This document shows positions 23,150 through 35,624 of a stretch of 64,000 nt of DNA, one piece after another. The stretch is from Oxytricha trifallax (taxonomy: Eukaryota; Ciliophora; Spirotrichea; Sporadotrichida; Oxytrichidae): contig ARYC01000822.1 of the NCBI GenBank assembly GCA_000711775.1, positions 62,001-126,000 of the forward strand, read 5' to 3'. The notes below the pieces were generated by a model, which did no database searches, was not told where the DNA came from, and worked only from the letters and a program-made list of their open reading frames with translations. Within the stretch, counting starts at the first letter, position 1, and every line of letters starts with the position of its first letter. A program made the translations under genes and the position numbers.

Positions 23150-23276
23150 GAGCGAGTACAACGATAGCAATTATGAAATTTATGAGTGGAATAAAGAAAA
23201 CTAGGACTTGCTTGAATATTGGGTAATTCAAGCACATGATATAATAAATAATATAAACTATAATCCTTAAGAATGA
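23150..23276 (+). CDS. possible coding segment, unrecognised
   Basis: A plus-strand frame ending at TGA 23274-23276 reads NDSNYEIYEWNKENQDLLEY and continues with an Asn-rich tail; it is acidic and soluble-looking. The minus strand of the same DNA is open for 60 codons with four hydrophobic stretches (23130-23312), most likely its mirror image. Too short to classify. Confidence 0.25.
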
Positions 23277-23710
23277 GATGTTTGTTAACTTATTTTGAAT
23301 GTTTATCATCATTAGCGACAGAAGTTAATTATTATTTTTATTTTTAAAAGTGTATTTTTTGCATTGGCTTTATACAAAGAAGCATCCAGTAAGTTATGAG
23401 TAAATACTCTACTATTATTGAGAAGTAGTGATTCTAGTAAATAGTATACTATCATTAAATCTATCTAATTATTGTTATTTTATAATTTCTATATTTATTC
23501 ATTATATTACTCAATAATTTCAGAATTATGTGAATAACTTAAACAACAATCTTAAAGATCTTGAAAAATAGCTTAAATTCTATGGAATTTTTAATTGAAA
23601 ATTATATTATTTTACTTGAAAATATAAGCAATCCCTTAACATAAGTTGAAAAGATCTACTCCAGGTGGTTATATATTTTTAAGTTATTATTCCAAATAAA
23701 TATCTAAAAC

Positions 23711-23905
23711 AAAACTCCAAAGTAGTTCTTAAATGGAAGCAATATATTTCAAACCCAAGTCTTCGACAAATACAATAAGAATGTGAACCCAGCCAAGTCA
23801 AAAAGAATGCTTATGGGTTACTTCGAAGACGATGGCTACAATAAAAATGGAGGTAATTCTAACGCAGTAGTTTATCACATCACCACTCATTAATATATTC
23901 TATGA
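23711..23905 (+). CDS. coding segment, unrecognised (candidate MDS)
   Basis: Frame with balanced composition ending at TGA 23903-23905, containing FQTQVFDKYNKNVNPAKSKR and MLMGYFEDDGYNKNGGN. GC is well above the flanks between 23735 and 23880. No family recognised. No ATG at a sensible place, so if real it is an internal or 3' MDS. Confidence 0.4.
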
Positions 23906-23997
23906 ATTTATAATACTAGTCAAATTATAAGAAATAAAACTGTAACTTACATTGATTAATTATAATAAACTTAAATTATTCGAATTTTTTAGTTTTT

Positions 23998-24044
23998 GTA
24001 AGGCAATCGATAAATATTGCCTAAATTTTCTCGATTGCCTTACA
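23998..24044. repeat. Short hairpin
   Basis: GTAAGGCAATCG and its exact reverse complement CGATTGCCTTAC, separated by 23 bp containing another partial complement (ATTGCC). It lies alone in AT-rich DNA; it may be the remnant of a fold-back element. Confidence 0.7.
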
Positions 24045-24582
24045 TTATTTTATTTGGTTAATTTAATTACATCAAAATTGAAAATTAATCTTGAATAATT
24101 TTTTTTTACGTTATTAGAGATAAATAGTTAAAAAAAATGAATAAATATAACTTTATTTTAATGAAAAAGTTGATGAATTATGTTTAAATGATAAAGTTAT
24201 AATTATACATTAAACTTAAAATAATATTTATATGCAAATATTTCAAAATTAAAGGATTATATTTATCTATATTGATAGTTTTATAGTCAAGAGTTTAGGA
24301 GTATATAATTGCTAAAACATTTTCACTAAAACAAATTTAATTTATTAATATTATTAAATTGATTAATATTTGCTATACTAATTATACTTCTTGATCTTTA
24401 ACTAATTAAAATGAATTTAGTGAATAAATAATCTCTTTAATTTAAATGAAAGTAAACGGAAAGAAGTTGTAAATATTTTATATTTGAATTAAATTTTTTA
24501 ATGATAATCTAAAAACACTCATGAATTAAGTTTTAAAAGTGTGAATAAATTATTTTAATTTTATCTATTATTGCGACCATCT

Positions 24583-25073
24583 ATTTATTTGAAAATTTTA
24601 TCAATTCTTTCGAGGATACTCAGTTAATGGTGAAGAAAGTATTAGCTATATTTGAGTCATTAAAGGGAGACCAAGTTGATGAGGCCATGGTAAGAGCTAT
24701 CAATTTAATGAACTTGGATCTAAACAGCATTCACATCATTAGAATCACTAATGGTAGATATCTTATTAGTGTAGTGTAAAAGATGGTTGTATTGAAGAAC
24801 TCAACTTACATGGTCCGAATGGGAGGTAGCTTTGAAAAACTAGAAAACTACCTGATTAAGCATTGGGACTCTGAGATGGATAAGATAAGAAGGACTATGA
24901 ATGGCTTTAACAAGAAATGCTGGGAGATTGTCATGAATTTCCTCGTGAAGTATGGAGCTGATTAATCTGTTTATAATCATGTAAGCATGAATCTTAGACT
25001 TATGGTTTTCAATTACATGAGGAAAGAGAAAGAAAAGAAGTCTTATATCAATAGCTCTATTTTTAATTTTTGA
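24583..25073 (+). CDS. coding segment with Gas2-related (GAR-like) domain
   Basis: Open frame to TGA 25071-25073 with an internal ATG at 24627; about 160 codons, of which the last 150 come from GC-richer DNA. Residues around NGRYLISVVQKMVVLKNSTY and then MVRMGGSFEKLENYL match the core of the GAS2/GAR domain, where a stress-fibre/microtubule-binding zinc-ribbon-like fold has a VMVRVGGGW...L..F/YL signature. After it comes a helical, Lys-rich tail. The 5' side runs into AT-rich DNA, so the segment is probably the 3'-most MDS of a larger gene. The assignment is by motif only. Confidence 0.5.
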
Positions 25074-25416
25074 GTTTATTAAATCTCTTAATAGCATCTA
25101 TCAATTTTCAAAGTGATTAAAGTTTGAAATAAATGAGAGTTAGACACATGAATCTACAAATATGTGAAAGTATAGAAAAATTCTTCATGATAAGTTATAA
25201 ATGGCATTAGAAGAAAAATTAAAGCAAAAAATTTAAATCATATTTTAAACAAAATAAAAATGAATATTTCTTTGACATTACTTATTTTACTGTAATTAAT
25301 AATATAATATAAGTTAGGAATTCCTGAAAATAATTTGAAAAAATAAAATGTGAAACTGCTGTGTAAAAGGAAACACATTCACTGACGTATACTCCACTAA
25401 ATAGATAAGCAATATT

Positions 25417-26657
25417 ATGGCTTTAACACGCAATAGAAGTGAAAAATCAACTGTTAAGGAAAGGGGTAATAGACATTTAAATGATGAATTTTAACTAGAA
25501 AAAAATCCAAACACTAGAAGAGTGGTATAGTCCAAAGCCATTTTAACAGCATTAAAGAATCCTAGAAAAGCAAGTAGAGTAGAACAACTAATAACTATGT
25601 TGAGATGGTTGATGTTTTAGTTGAGCTTCTTGACACAGTTAGATTGAGTCACAAAAGAAACCCATTGAATTGGAAGAGTTGACATCTCGAAATAGTACTA
25701 CTGTCTAAGTGTCTAGATTTAACCCAGAAAATTAAGAGCTATATTATCAACTAGAATCTTCTGTAAAGCAATCTAGTGCAAGACTTCCACTAAGGTAAAG
25801 CTAGTTATCAGAAAAGCAGCAATAACCAAATTAAGAGACAAATTGCTTATAGTCAGTGAAATCTCATGAGGATGATTTGGAATTTGATAATAATACCTCT
25901 TAAGATAAATCAATAAATCGGAAGTAAGTATTAATAGACAACTTGGATATGGATGTTGATGATTACTGATAAGCTTTTGATATCTATTAAACTCAAGATT
26001 TTATAAATTATGAAAGCCAGGAAATAATTAATCAATATGCTACCACTAAAAATCTCACTCATTTAAATATATAATGACACAGATTAGTGATACTTATACT
26101 TCTTTGCATTAAGTTGAATATGATGCTAGCTTAATGTTGAACAAATCAAGTGTATCTTTCTCTAATTCACTTTTTGAAATTGACTAAAAACTTTTTCATA
26201 AATCTTGTTTTCCAACTATTTCTCGTAAATCCAGTAAATTTAATAAGCTGCAGAGATTTGAAAGTATGAGGATGAAGCGAGAGTTGATGACTACTAATCT
26301 TGATTATAGTGATAGTCATACAAGTGAGAGTATATTGAGGAATATGAACAAAATTAGATGAAGAGTATAGTAGAGTAAGTTTAAACTTCTCAGAGAGTTG
26401 GCTCGGTCTTCTAATGAAGCAATTATATGTAGAAAATCAAAGACAGCGAGTTTATCATTGAACAAGAAGAGGAAAGAAAGAAATGCATGGATGATGACTT
26501 GGTAGAAGAAGTTGATGAAAATGAGAAAGTAGAGTTGGTAGATGATTTCTTATCTAAACTTGATGAGATTAATATAAATATTAACTAGAGAATATCAGCT
26601 GATCTATTAATTAGAGCTCTTAAAAAATATCTATAACTTAGCTCAGGAAACAATTGA
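25417..26657 (+). pseudogene. Broken ORF, Gln/Ser/Glu-rich protein, unrecognised
   Basis: From ATG 25417 (MALTRNRSEKSTVKERGN) a set of plus-strand frames covers 1.2 kb with changes of frame near 25590-25680 and 26340-26400 and an in-frame TGA at about 25967. Segments are polar: Gln/Ser-rich around 25700-25870, acidic around 26440-26560 (EEVDENEKVELVDDF), ending at TGA 26655-26657. No domain recognised. It could be a germline-limited gene in decay or a cluster of MDSs whose short IESs I cannot place. Composition supports coding better than any single frame length does. Confidence 0.35.
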
Positions 26658-27323
26658 CGAAGAAATCACCTTCCACAAAATAGTTATCACAAACAATTTT
26701 CTCCAATAATATAGTCCAAAGATGAACATAGCAAATTCGTAACAAAGCTGTCGAAACATTCAAGAGAATCCATTATAGCTGGCAAATTTTGATTTATTTT
26801 CTTACTAAAAATAATATAAGCTTGCGTTTGTACAATAAAAATTAAAATTTTTCATTTAGTCACAGTTTACTAAAATTTATGTTATATTTTTAATCAACCG
26901 TCGTCAGTTTTAAAAATATTTTGACGGTTTCTGCTATCCAATATAATCAGCTTGTAATATAATATTCTGATAATTAAATAACTTATTCTTCAAACTTATA
27001 ATTAAGCAAGTTTTTAGTAATCCTTATAGAATTACATTGTAACATCTAGAATTTTCAATATATTGTCAAATCGCAGCAACTGTTGGAACTTTTTAAAGCT
27101 AAACTGCAGACGATTAAAATTATAAATGAATTATGAACGTTAGGTTTATAATAAATTTTAAAATTTAAAAAATGCCAAAATTTAAATTTAATTTTCATTA
27201 TATTTGATATTAAAAATGATAATAATTTTTACAAACGACGTGGTTTATATATATTCAACACTAACTAACTTGAATCAATTGCAAACATAATAGCCATCGT
27301 AATTCCCACAGTTATTTTAGTAT

Positions 27324-27790
27324 ATGACTACTGAGGATGGCGATTAAATCGATGAAATGCTTGAAAATTCTTAAGACTTTACAATGTAAGAGCGCCCTTC
27401 ACTCGTATAAACAAGCCCAAGTATCTCTTCGTGACAAGATTAATCTTAGTATTAATAATTAGCCTCTAAATATCCAAAACACTGCATTTATATTTAATAG
27501 CGATAACTAACGCCTATATTATCAATGGAATGCTCATAGTTAGAGTAGGTAGTGGATTTATGACAATGGTGGAATTCTGTGAGAAGCACAGCACCAAGGA
27601 AGCATTACAGATAAGACTAAGAATGACCTAGGAAAAGAAGACAATGCCCAAACTTATATAAAAAGTGGTCGAGAAATACAAGACTATGAGATTCAATTGA
27701 CAACTTATTTAAAAACAATCTCATATCTTTATTAAATGACACTATTAATCACTTAAATGCTTATAAATTTTATTTAATTTTATAATAGTT
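27324..27790 (+). pseudogene. Broken ORF, unrecognised
   Basis: Starts at ATG 27324 (MTTEDGDQIDEMLENSQDF) and continues in a second frame from about 27385 (INNQPLNIQNTAFIF, RLYYQWNAHSQSRQWIYDN), with an in-frame TGA near 27580. Acidic N-terminus; Trp/Tyr-rich middle. No family recognised. It is one of four neighbouring broken plus-strand ORFs between 25.4 and 32.4 kb. Confidence 0.33.
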
Positions 27791-28089
27791 TTAATGATTA
27801 TAAACATCAATTATATATATATTAAGTTAAATGTGACTTGTAAGTATAAATGCTTGTGGGATTGATAAAATAGTAATTAATTCAATTACTAAAAAATAAT
27901 ATGAGTGCATCAAACAACAAGTCAAGCGTTGAGCTCAAATCAAAACTGTGTAACGTAGATTCATTAAAAATTTGCTTAAATCTGAACTTATCATCATTAT
28001 CTTAATGTTTAATAGCAAGCTAGATTATTTTATAATAATTTATAATTGTATTAAAGAACAAAAAAAGAAGTTTGAGCAATAGAAATGAT

Positions 28090-29242
28090 AAGAAATTAAT
28101 CTATGAACTTTTTGGTGGGGATGAGATTGGATTAATATCAACAATTATCATTTACTGCTAAGAGAAAGATTGAGAATAATTGTATTATAAATTAGAAAGT
28201 ATGAGAGTATGAGTATATGAAGGAATTAAATGAAGGAGATATCTGTTCCATCTTCAATTTGCACATTGAGTATGGAAAATTTTTATTGAATTAAATAAAA
28301 AATACTCTTCATTGAACCCAGAATATAATAATTAATCTTTTGACTGATGAGAAGATAAAGAAACTTCTAATCATGAAACTAATCATTTATTAAAGGTTTC
28401 TATAATCCTATTGCTATTTTGTCGAAAATTTCATAGAATTATTCCCGAATTTTATGTGTTATTTTTATATCAATGAAGTACTATAATCCTACCTATGTGA
28501 TGATTATTTATCTTGTAATATTTGTCTGCACGCTATTCTGAGGTAAGATAATCAAGATTAATTTATATTATCTTTACAGCCTTATATAAGATCATAAATG
28601 AAGAAGGACATGGATATCTTTGTAACAATCAGCACAGAGTCTTCAGAACAACACAAGAAGGATCTTGATACCTCTTCCATACAAGTTACATTCAAAGTTT
28701 ATTTGAATTTAAGTCTAATAATTCTTCATAAAAAGTGGTTTGATCAAGGTGGCTTTCCACTTTGACGGTTAGTTAATGCAAAACTTCTCAAAAAAATAAT
28801 TAACATCTCCGTTTTAGATCTAATGTCTCTCAGGAGTATACTAAAAACCACATTATGATTTACAAGGAATTTATAAGATATGCTATCATGGACACTCTTA
28901 TAGATAAGATCACAAAAGATATTAAAGAGGAACTTTAAAAATATGTTGAAAGCTATGTGATATATAATTGATATAAATCTTTTGATTGATGACTGGGCCA
29001 TTCTTAAGTAAGGATCAAAATAAATCTGATGAAATAAATTAAAAATATAAATAATATCTAGATATGGAGTCATACTGCACCAAATTGATTTAAATTCTTA
29101 TCACCAAATTTATAAAGAAGAAAGTATGGAGAATTAGTCGCTCACAAAGATCTACAACATTTGATGACACCTAGAATATTCAAATACTTCAAAAAAACAT
29201 GTACAACAAACGATGAAGATTAAAGATACAAAAATGTTTAAA
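28090..29242 (+). pseudogene. Broken ORF, Leu/Ile-rich, unrecognised
   Basis: The longest piece is 28205-28764, one frame with a single TGA at 28313. It includes MKELNEGDICSIFNLHIEY and LFPNFMCYFYINEVLQ. A 37-bp GTAAG...TTTACAG stretch at 28543-28579 looks like an intron but splicing does not clearly extend the frame. A further piece around 28820-28970 (MDTLIDKITKDIKEELQKY) and one at 29030-29230 are in other frames. Overall it is helical with Cys/Tyr-rich parts. Probably a degenerate gene. Confidence 0.33.
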
Positions 29243-29469
29243 AACTATCTTTATAAAAATGTTCAATTTGCTGGAATACATTATTTATGAACTGTCAGCT
29301 CCCTTCAAAGACCCTCGTGAGTACAGAACCCAAACAAAGCAAAACATAATTAATCAAAATTCATTCTTTATTCTGATTTATGAGTCAGATAAAACTTCTG
29401 AGAAGGCATTATTTAGCTAATATATTATAATTATATGTATGAACCATTGTTATTTATTAATAAATATTT

Positions 29470-29866
29470 ATTATATTTTAAGGTAATCTACCACATTTAG
29501 GCTGTTTTATGGTAGAGTATCTTAATTAAATTGATTACAAAAATATTTAAGTTAAAATGCTGTATTTCTAAGTGAAATGCAGTTTATATTAATCTTAATA
29601 TGTAATATAATCTACAATAATTAATTTAAGTGATTAATAAATAATTTAAATTAAAAACTAGGAGCTTAAAATCATGTTGCTATATTTAGTAGCATTTTAA
29701 GTTTATTCATAATATTTAAATATAATTTTATTGCATATTTCGTTTAATAGAAAACTGCATTTCACTCATAAATTCAGTAATTAAACAAAAATTTACTTGT
29801 AATTAATATAATTAAGGTACTCTACCACAAATAGCCTAAATATGGTAGCGCACCTAAAAATATAAA
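29470..29866. mobile_element. Fold-back element, about 397 bp
   Basis: Left tip TAAGGTAATCTACCACATTT pairs with right tip ATATGGTAGCGCACCTA. Inside each tip is a further small hairpin (CTACCACAT...ATGGTAG), and inner blocks CTGTATTT...GAAATGCAG also pair across. The centre is near 29665. No coding capacity. Confidence 0.8.
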
Positions 29867-29957
29867 TAGTTTTTTATAAATAAATTGCATTGTTAATTAG
29901 AATGATTCACTTATAATTTTGCTATTTTAGCTAATTGACTCAGCAGCAATCAGCAAA

Positions 29958-30005
29958 GTCTTTGGTAAAATGATGCTTTGCGTCTTTGGTAATATGGTGC
30001 TTTGC
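29958..30005 (+). repeat. Two tandem 24-bp units
   Basis: GTCTTTGGTAAAATGATGCT plus TTGC is followed directly by a copy with three substitutions. The unit is a multiple of three, so it would encode an eight-residue duplication at the start of the next ORF-like region. Confidence 0.85.
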
Positions 30006-32445
30006 AGAATGGATAATGGTCAAAATACTACTATAAAGTTACAATTAGCAATTGATAAGCTGTAAATTTTTCTTTAACCTATAAAAATAAGTCATAAATT
30101 GTATATTGACAAGCAATATGTAGCAACAGAGGACTCATAATATCTAGCATTTGTAAAAGACAAGAAAATCCAATAATAAACAGGCAGAATCATCTCCAGA
30201 AGAATAGATCTGTAAAATAAATTTAATATTACCTCTCAAAAAGCGATTCAAGAGCTTCAAATCTAGATATTGATGTAGATATATAAATTTATATAATAAA
30301 ATAAACGATAAAATTTATTTCCAAATTTCCATTTTGATTATGAAAGATCTGGCTATAACCTTAGCTACTATGAACTTTACAATCCTAATTAACCATATAT
30401 CAAAAGAAGAGGTAACGATAATTCCCAAAGTTATTTAAATATTTAAAGATGACAAAGTTGGCAACAATTATTGGAGTTATCTAAATATTTATCTTCAATT
30501 TTTAAATTAATCTTTATATTTGATCTAAAGATGATTGAGATATCTATAAAGCCAGAAATTAATTTCATATTGAAAATATTAACACCTCAAACAAAAATTA
30601 AAAAAATATTAATAATATATTTTATTTACTTGGCAAAATAAAGAAAAATTATGAAAAAGTTATTGATTATGAAGATAATTGTCTCACTTAAAGAAATTAA
30701 AAGTCAAATAAGACAACAAAGATTTACACCTACACAACCTAAACTCGCACCATTATAAAATAAAACAAAAAGATAGATTAAAGTAATTTTAAGTCATCAG
30801 TATTCTAAGGGGATGTAGATATGGCAGAGGATGATTAAGGAGGCCAAGACAACTAAGATTCTGTTGGAGATAATCACTAAGACCATGAATTCGAAGATGA
30901 GGTGAATGAACAACTATTGCAATATAGTTCCTTAATAGTCGATATTAGATAGAATTCTCAATGTTTATCATGATAATTGGAGTGAGAAAAATAATAGGAA
31001 CAAGAGCAATAGCATAGAGAGCACAAGAAAAGAGAGAAAAGAAAGCACAGGAAAAGACAAGAACCTCAACTTAAGTAGGACAATTTCGGCATTATCGAGG
31101 AAAACATCTGTGTTTCCTTGCAAAGGAAGTGCAAACTGCAAAAGAGCATTGAACATTTGGAATAACCTCACCAACAATTTGAAAGGATAAACTATTAGTT
31201 AAAAGAAAGACTTATTGATAGAAAAAGCAACAGGAGAGTTAACTAGTAAGGCAAAGAAGTGAGTGACTATGATGAACAAATCAATGTATATTTTAGCTCA
31301 ATATAGATGAAAAAAAGTCAAGAGTTTAAATGAAAGAAAGATAAGCTTATGATGCTAGATTAGACTCATAAATTGATCATAACAAAGCTGCATCAATTCT
31401 AAATATGAATCATTTTCGAGTACCCTACTATGTGGAAGGAGAAAGTAGCTTTATCCTTAAAGATCAATGAACAGGAGAATGCGCATAAATTATTTAATAG
31501 ATAGGAAATCTTGATGAACTATTTAAGGTTATTTTTTTATTATAAGATTTATGACTATTTTGCTACAAAGCAGGATAAAGCTATTAACCAAGAAGATGTT
31601 CCAGAGAGACTATAAATAAAGTTGGAGAGTAATTATAATTTCTTAAGTTTTAAAGCCTATATTATAGATGCTTGATGTATAAAAGGTAGTTAGACTTATT
31701 TCATTTTTTTCATAATTAATGATGTAGATATTGAAGTCAGTTGGAATCAAAGAGAGATACACTCTTATACAATAAATTCCCCCCTAAAAAATAGGTTACC
31801 AGTTTATACCTGAGAAACATCAGACTTGAGTTTATGGACGTCCCATAATTAGGCAATTACATAAAGATCTAAAAATATATTGTAAAGAATGAATAATTTC
31901 GGAATTAGCTCGTGCTAATGAAAGACGAACTCTCTTAAATAACGATAATTATAAGTTATTTGAATAAGACTCTAAGATTATCTTGGTCAATTCGAACAGT
32001 AAAACACCAAAAGCAATTACTGAAATTCTCTCCCTTTATTGCCTACCTAAAATCTTAAAACTATGAAGAGCTCCATAGCATGCCTGATTAATTGAATTTC
32101 AACATTCTCTATATAAGCTAGACACCGTTATTCAAATCATAAGGTACAGACTATATCAATTAAAAAAATATTAATAAGTAAATTCACAATAATAATCCCA
32201 TGGACAGTTCCCTCATGCATGTCATTCCTATTAAAAAACTTAAATATCATATCAATGAATATTTCAATGTGAGGTAAGTTGCTTTTTATCATTAATCATT
32301 TTATTTAAAATTTTAATAATAGCAATTGTCTGTTTAATTGAGAAAAATTTAAATATATTATGAATTCCTTGACTTTACTTAGATTGAAAAAAAGAAGTTA
32401 ACTCTAGCTAAAACATCTTAGATGAACTTGCGAGATTTATATTGA
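30000..32445 (+). pseudogene. Broken long ORF, Lys/Gln-rich coiled-coil-like, unrecognised
   Basis: Pieces: about 30000-30450 (HKLYIDKQYVATEDSQYLAF), 30545-31735 in one frame with TGA at 30971, 30983, 31331, 31406 and 31673 (acidic stretch VDMAEDDQGGQDNQ, then a charged helical region CKLQKSIEHLEQPHQQFER), and 31737-32341 in another frame, open for about 200 codons (EFMDVPQLGNYIKIQKYIV). A GTAAGT...AATAG candidate intron lies at 32274-32322. Composition is strongly protein-like. The frames are broken, which suggests a decayed germline-limited gene or split MDSs. Confidence 0.4.
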
Positions 32446-33030
32446 GAATAAATTATTATTTTTTATTAAGAATGACCAAGTTAGATACAAAATTTTATTT
32501 ACAAAAAATATGGACAAAAAAATAAGTGAAAGAGATAAGTATGCAGGAGCAAGCAAATCAAGAAGAGATAAAATATTTAAGGAGATTCCTGGAAGAAATA
32601 TATCAATTATAAATTATTATAATATATATTAAAACAATCAGCTTCTTTCGTTAAATATTACCGACAAAAATAAGAAAAAAATACAATGAAAATTTAAAAT
32701 GGCTTCTGGTTAAAATTTAACAGATATTAATATTTCTTGATTTCTGAAACAAAAAAGCTAAGTGTAAGAATTACAAAAAAGGTTAAAGAGTACGAGTCTG
32801 AGAAAGAAAATATATAAGATCTTGTTTAAAAGATATTGATAGAATAATAGTGTAAAAGCTAACAAACTTGGAAAAAAAATCTTCAAGAAATTAATATATA
32901 AGATCACATAATTAATCAAATATTTAAGAAGTGGAAAATTTCCTTTATTGAATAAGATGATAGAATAGGAAATATTTGACGAAAATAAACTAAGAATCAA
33001 TAAAAGATGACATAAAGAAAATTAATAAGG
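32446..33030. other. AT-rich DNA
   Basis: No convincing gene; a hydrophobic minus-strand frame at 32758-33000 is judged to be chance. Confidence 0.5.
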
Positions 33031-33044
33031 ATATTCAAAATAAA

Positions 33045-34320
33045 ATTTTGGTAATTTTATCAAATCTCATTAATGCATTAAAACTGCCTTCCCATGCAAT
33101 TCTGAGCTAATTATTGAAGACCGATATTTACATTTTCAATATAGATTTAAAAAATAAATTTAGATTTTCATAATATTTTGAAATGGCTTTTTAGGTTTCA
33201 ATTGAAATTCTTATAATATCAAAAACTGACATTTTAAAATTTCCTTATGACCTCGAAAATAGCACATTTTTTAGTTAATTAAAAATAAAATATTAGTGGT
33301 ATTTTTTACGATTAAAAAAATTTAACATTCGATAAACTAGGCTAAATCTAGGAAAATGTAAATTTCATTAAAAAAAAGTCCATGACAAATTTCATAAAGT
33401 ATTTAGTTAAATAGTTTTATTAATAAATTTAAATGATTATTTTATGTTGTTCCCACAAATAATTAAAATTCTGCATCTTTGCTTTGCCCTCACGACTCTG
33501 AAAAGCAAGATATAAGATAAGTATGAAATTCTTTCTTCATTTTAATATTTTAAAATTTATGATAAATAATAAATAATTTTTTCGTAATTATTCAAACACG
33601 AGTCTTAAATGTTTTCCCGTACAATTAATGGTCTCTAATTTTGCACCTTAATTTTTATTTTGATTAATTAAATATTGAGAATTTGATTTTGATTTTATTA
33701 TTTGGACGAAACGTTTTCTGTAATTTGGAAAAAAATCCTTATAAAAATAGTCTAAAATAAAATTATCGAGTCTAAAATAATGAGAAATTCATAAATTATA
33801 TTTAGAATGTTATATGCCTTGAAAGTTCTAAGTATCTTTTGTTAAATATTTGGAAAGTTTAAGGAATTTATTTATGTATGAATTTTTCCATTTTCTAGGA
33901 GTCAAGTCTCGGGCAAAAAATTATTTTCAAAAAAAATAAAAATAAAATGTCTTGATCACTCAGGACTCTGGTTGTATTTTTTCAGATTTAAAAAATATAT
34001 CCTTCGATGAATTAGGCAAAATAGAGGAAAGTGTAATTTCATTAAAAAAAGTCTATGACTGATTTGATTAAGTTATGCTTTAAATGATGTTATGATGAAA
34101 TGTAAAGTTTTTCCTACTAATATATAGATTCTGTATCTTTTTTATACCATCACGACCCTGAGAAGCAATATATAATATCACTATGAAACTCTTTCTTCAT
34201 TTTAATATTTTATAATAATGAAAAAAAATATGTAATTTATTCGTAATTTTATCAAATCTCATTGTTGCGTTAAAACTTCATTCCCATGCCATTTATTGGG
34301 TCTAAATTACTTTCAATATT
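33045..34320 (+). repeat. Degenerate tandem repeat, about 660-bp unit
   Basis: Blocks at 33297-33385, 33473-33565 and 33585-33650 recur at 33972-34060, 34130-34220 and 34241-34310 (offset about 655-675 bp). An extra tail copy sits at 33045-33110. The tail motif (AATTTTATCAAATCTCATT and CCTTCCCATGC blocks) also occurs inverted at about 53895-53955, directly outside the fold-back at 53960. The portion 33725-33975 is copy C of the dispersed repeat. No coding capacity. Confidence 0.65.
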
Positions 34321-34329
34321 TTCTTGTTA

Positions 34330-35470
34330 AAAGATTTATATTTTTAATCTTCTTTATTATTCTTGTCTACTGATGCTTTAATATAACTTATTTGTCATCT
34401 TGTTTTTTTAAGTTTTATTTTTTAATTTTTCCATTCTACCAGATATTTATTTTTGTTTAACTATATATTTTTACCTTATATTTGAAAAATTTTAATTAGT
34501 AAAACATTTTTTAATTCGTTTTTACTGATATATTATTCATTTTTGGTTACAACTCTCTATATCTATGATCAAGATTTCTTGTGTTTTTATGAACCACCCC
34601 TCATTTTATATTTTTCTCCCAACTATCAAATATTGATTTCAATTTGTACTTTATTTAAGTTTAAAAAAAATAAGTTTATTGTTATAATGAGTTTTTTGTT
34701 TATTGTTGATGAAGTTATTTTTACAGTTCCTAAACTATTTTATTAATGATTTTATCAAAATATTTAGTTTTAATAAATTTTTATAATAGCTTTTGAATTT
34801 CGTTTTATAATTTCTTATGATAGTAGCAGTTATTTTAATATTAATGAAACAATATTAAATATATATATATATATATAAATTTGGCCATTAAGATACATAA
34901 TAATTAAATTCAGTAAAACACATGAAAGATTTTTAATCTAGCAATGCTAACTAAATTATAAATTAATCAGTAATAATTCAATTAAAAAATATATATATTT
35001 ATAATTAAGGTTGTTCTTCATTCTCACAGTTTCTTATATCTTCCTATTTTCACAGATTTATAAAAATTACATCATGTACCACTGCATTTCCAATAAAGTT
35101 GGACCGTAGCAAGAAATAAAACATTAGTTATGCTTTTATAACTAATATTCTTGTTGATTTATTACTTCGGTTTTGACATAAAAAATAATGTTTTATTATT
35201 AATTTTTAATGTAATTTCACTTTACTTATTAGAATCTTTTCATTTTAATTTTACTGTTGAGGTGCAATACCTATATATTTTTTATATACTCTTATCAGTT
35301 TTTCTAGCTTGTAATTTTATTTTTTGTTTTTAATACTGACTTTAATATTATCTTTTAATCCTTGAGATTTATGAAAAATAATGGGAAAAGTTAAAGGATA
35401 ATAAAGATTTTATTATTAATCTGAGTAGAAATACTTACAATTATAATTGAATATGGAAAATACTAAGCAG
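34330..35470. other. AT-rich DNA without recognisable gene
   Basis: Contains a TA run at about 34860-34878. The plus-strand frames at 34543-34746 and 35151-35333 are hydrophobic, T-rich and without any motif, and are most likely chance. Confidence 0.5.
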
Positions 35471-35474
35471 CAGT

Positions 35475-35620
35475 AACATTATTATTGAAAATATCATACA
35501 TATCTCCCTCTCATGTATTAATTTCCTTTTCCTGTCTTTTGTGGTTCTCTATTGAAATAATTGTCTGTTCCTGTCACTCACTATCGTACGTATCCTATTG
35601 AGGGAAGTGAATTAAAAAAT
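35475..35620 (-). CDS. possible coding segment, unrecognised
   Basis: A GC-richer patch with a minus-strand frame reading RIRTIVSDRNRQLFQQRTTK and onward, basic and helical. The surrounding DNA is AT-rich. It may be a single MDS; no family recognised. Confidence 0.25.
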
Positions 35621-35624
35621 AAAA

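Noticed and set aside
28205..31935. Long frames interrupted only by in-frame TGA, suggesting TGA might be read as Trp
   Set aside because: TBE and LINE genes in the same window use TGA as their terminal stop and TGG for Trp. With this base composition TGA occurs about once per 50 codons by chance, so frame continuity across TGA is not evidence of recoding; decay is simpler.
32758..33000. Minus-strand 80-codon hydrophobic ORF
   Set aside because: Phe/Leu/Ile-only composition from AT-rich DNA, no motif, no context; expected by chance.
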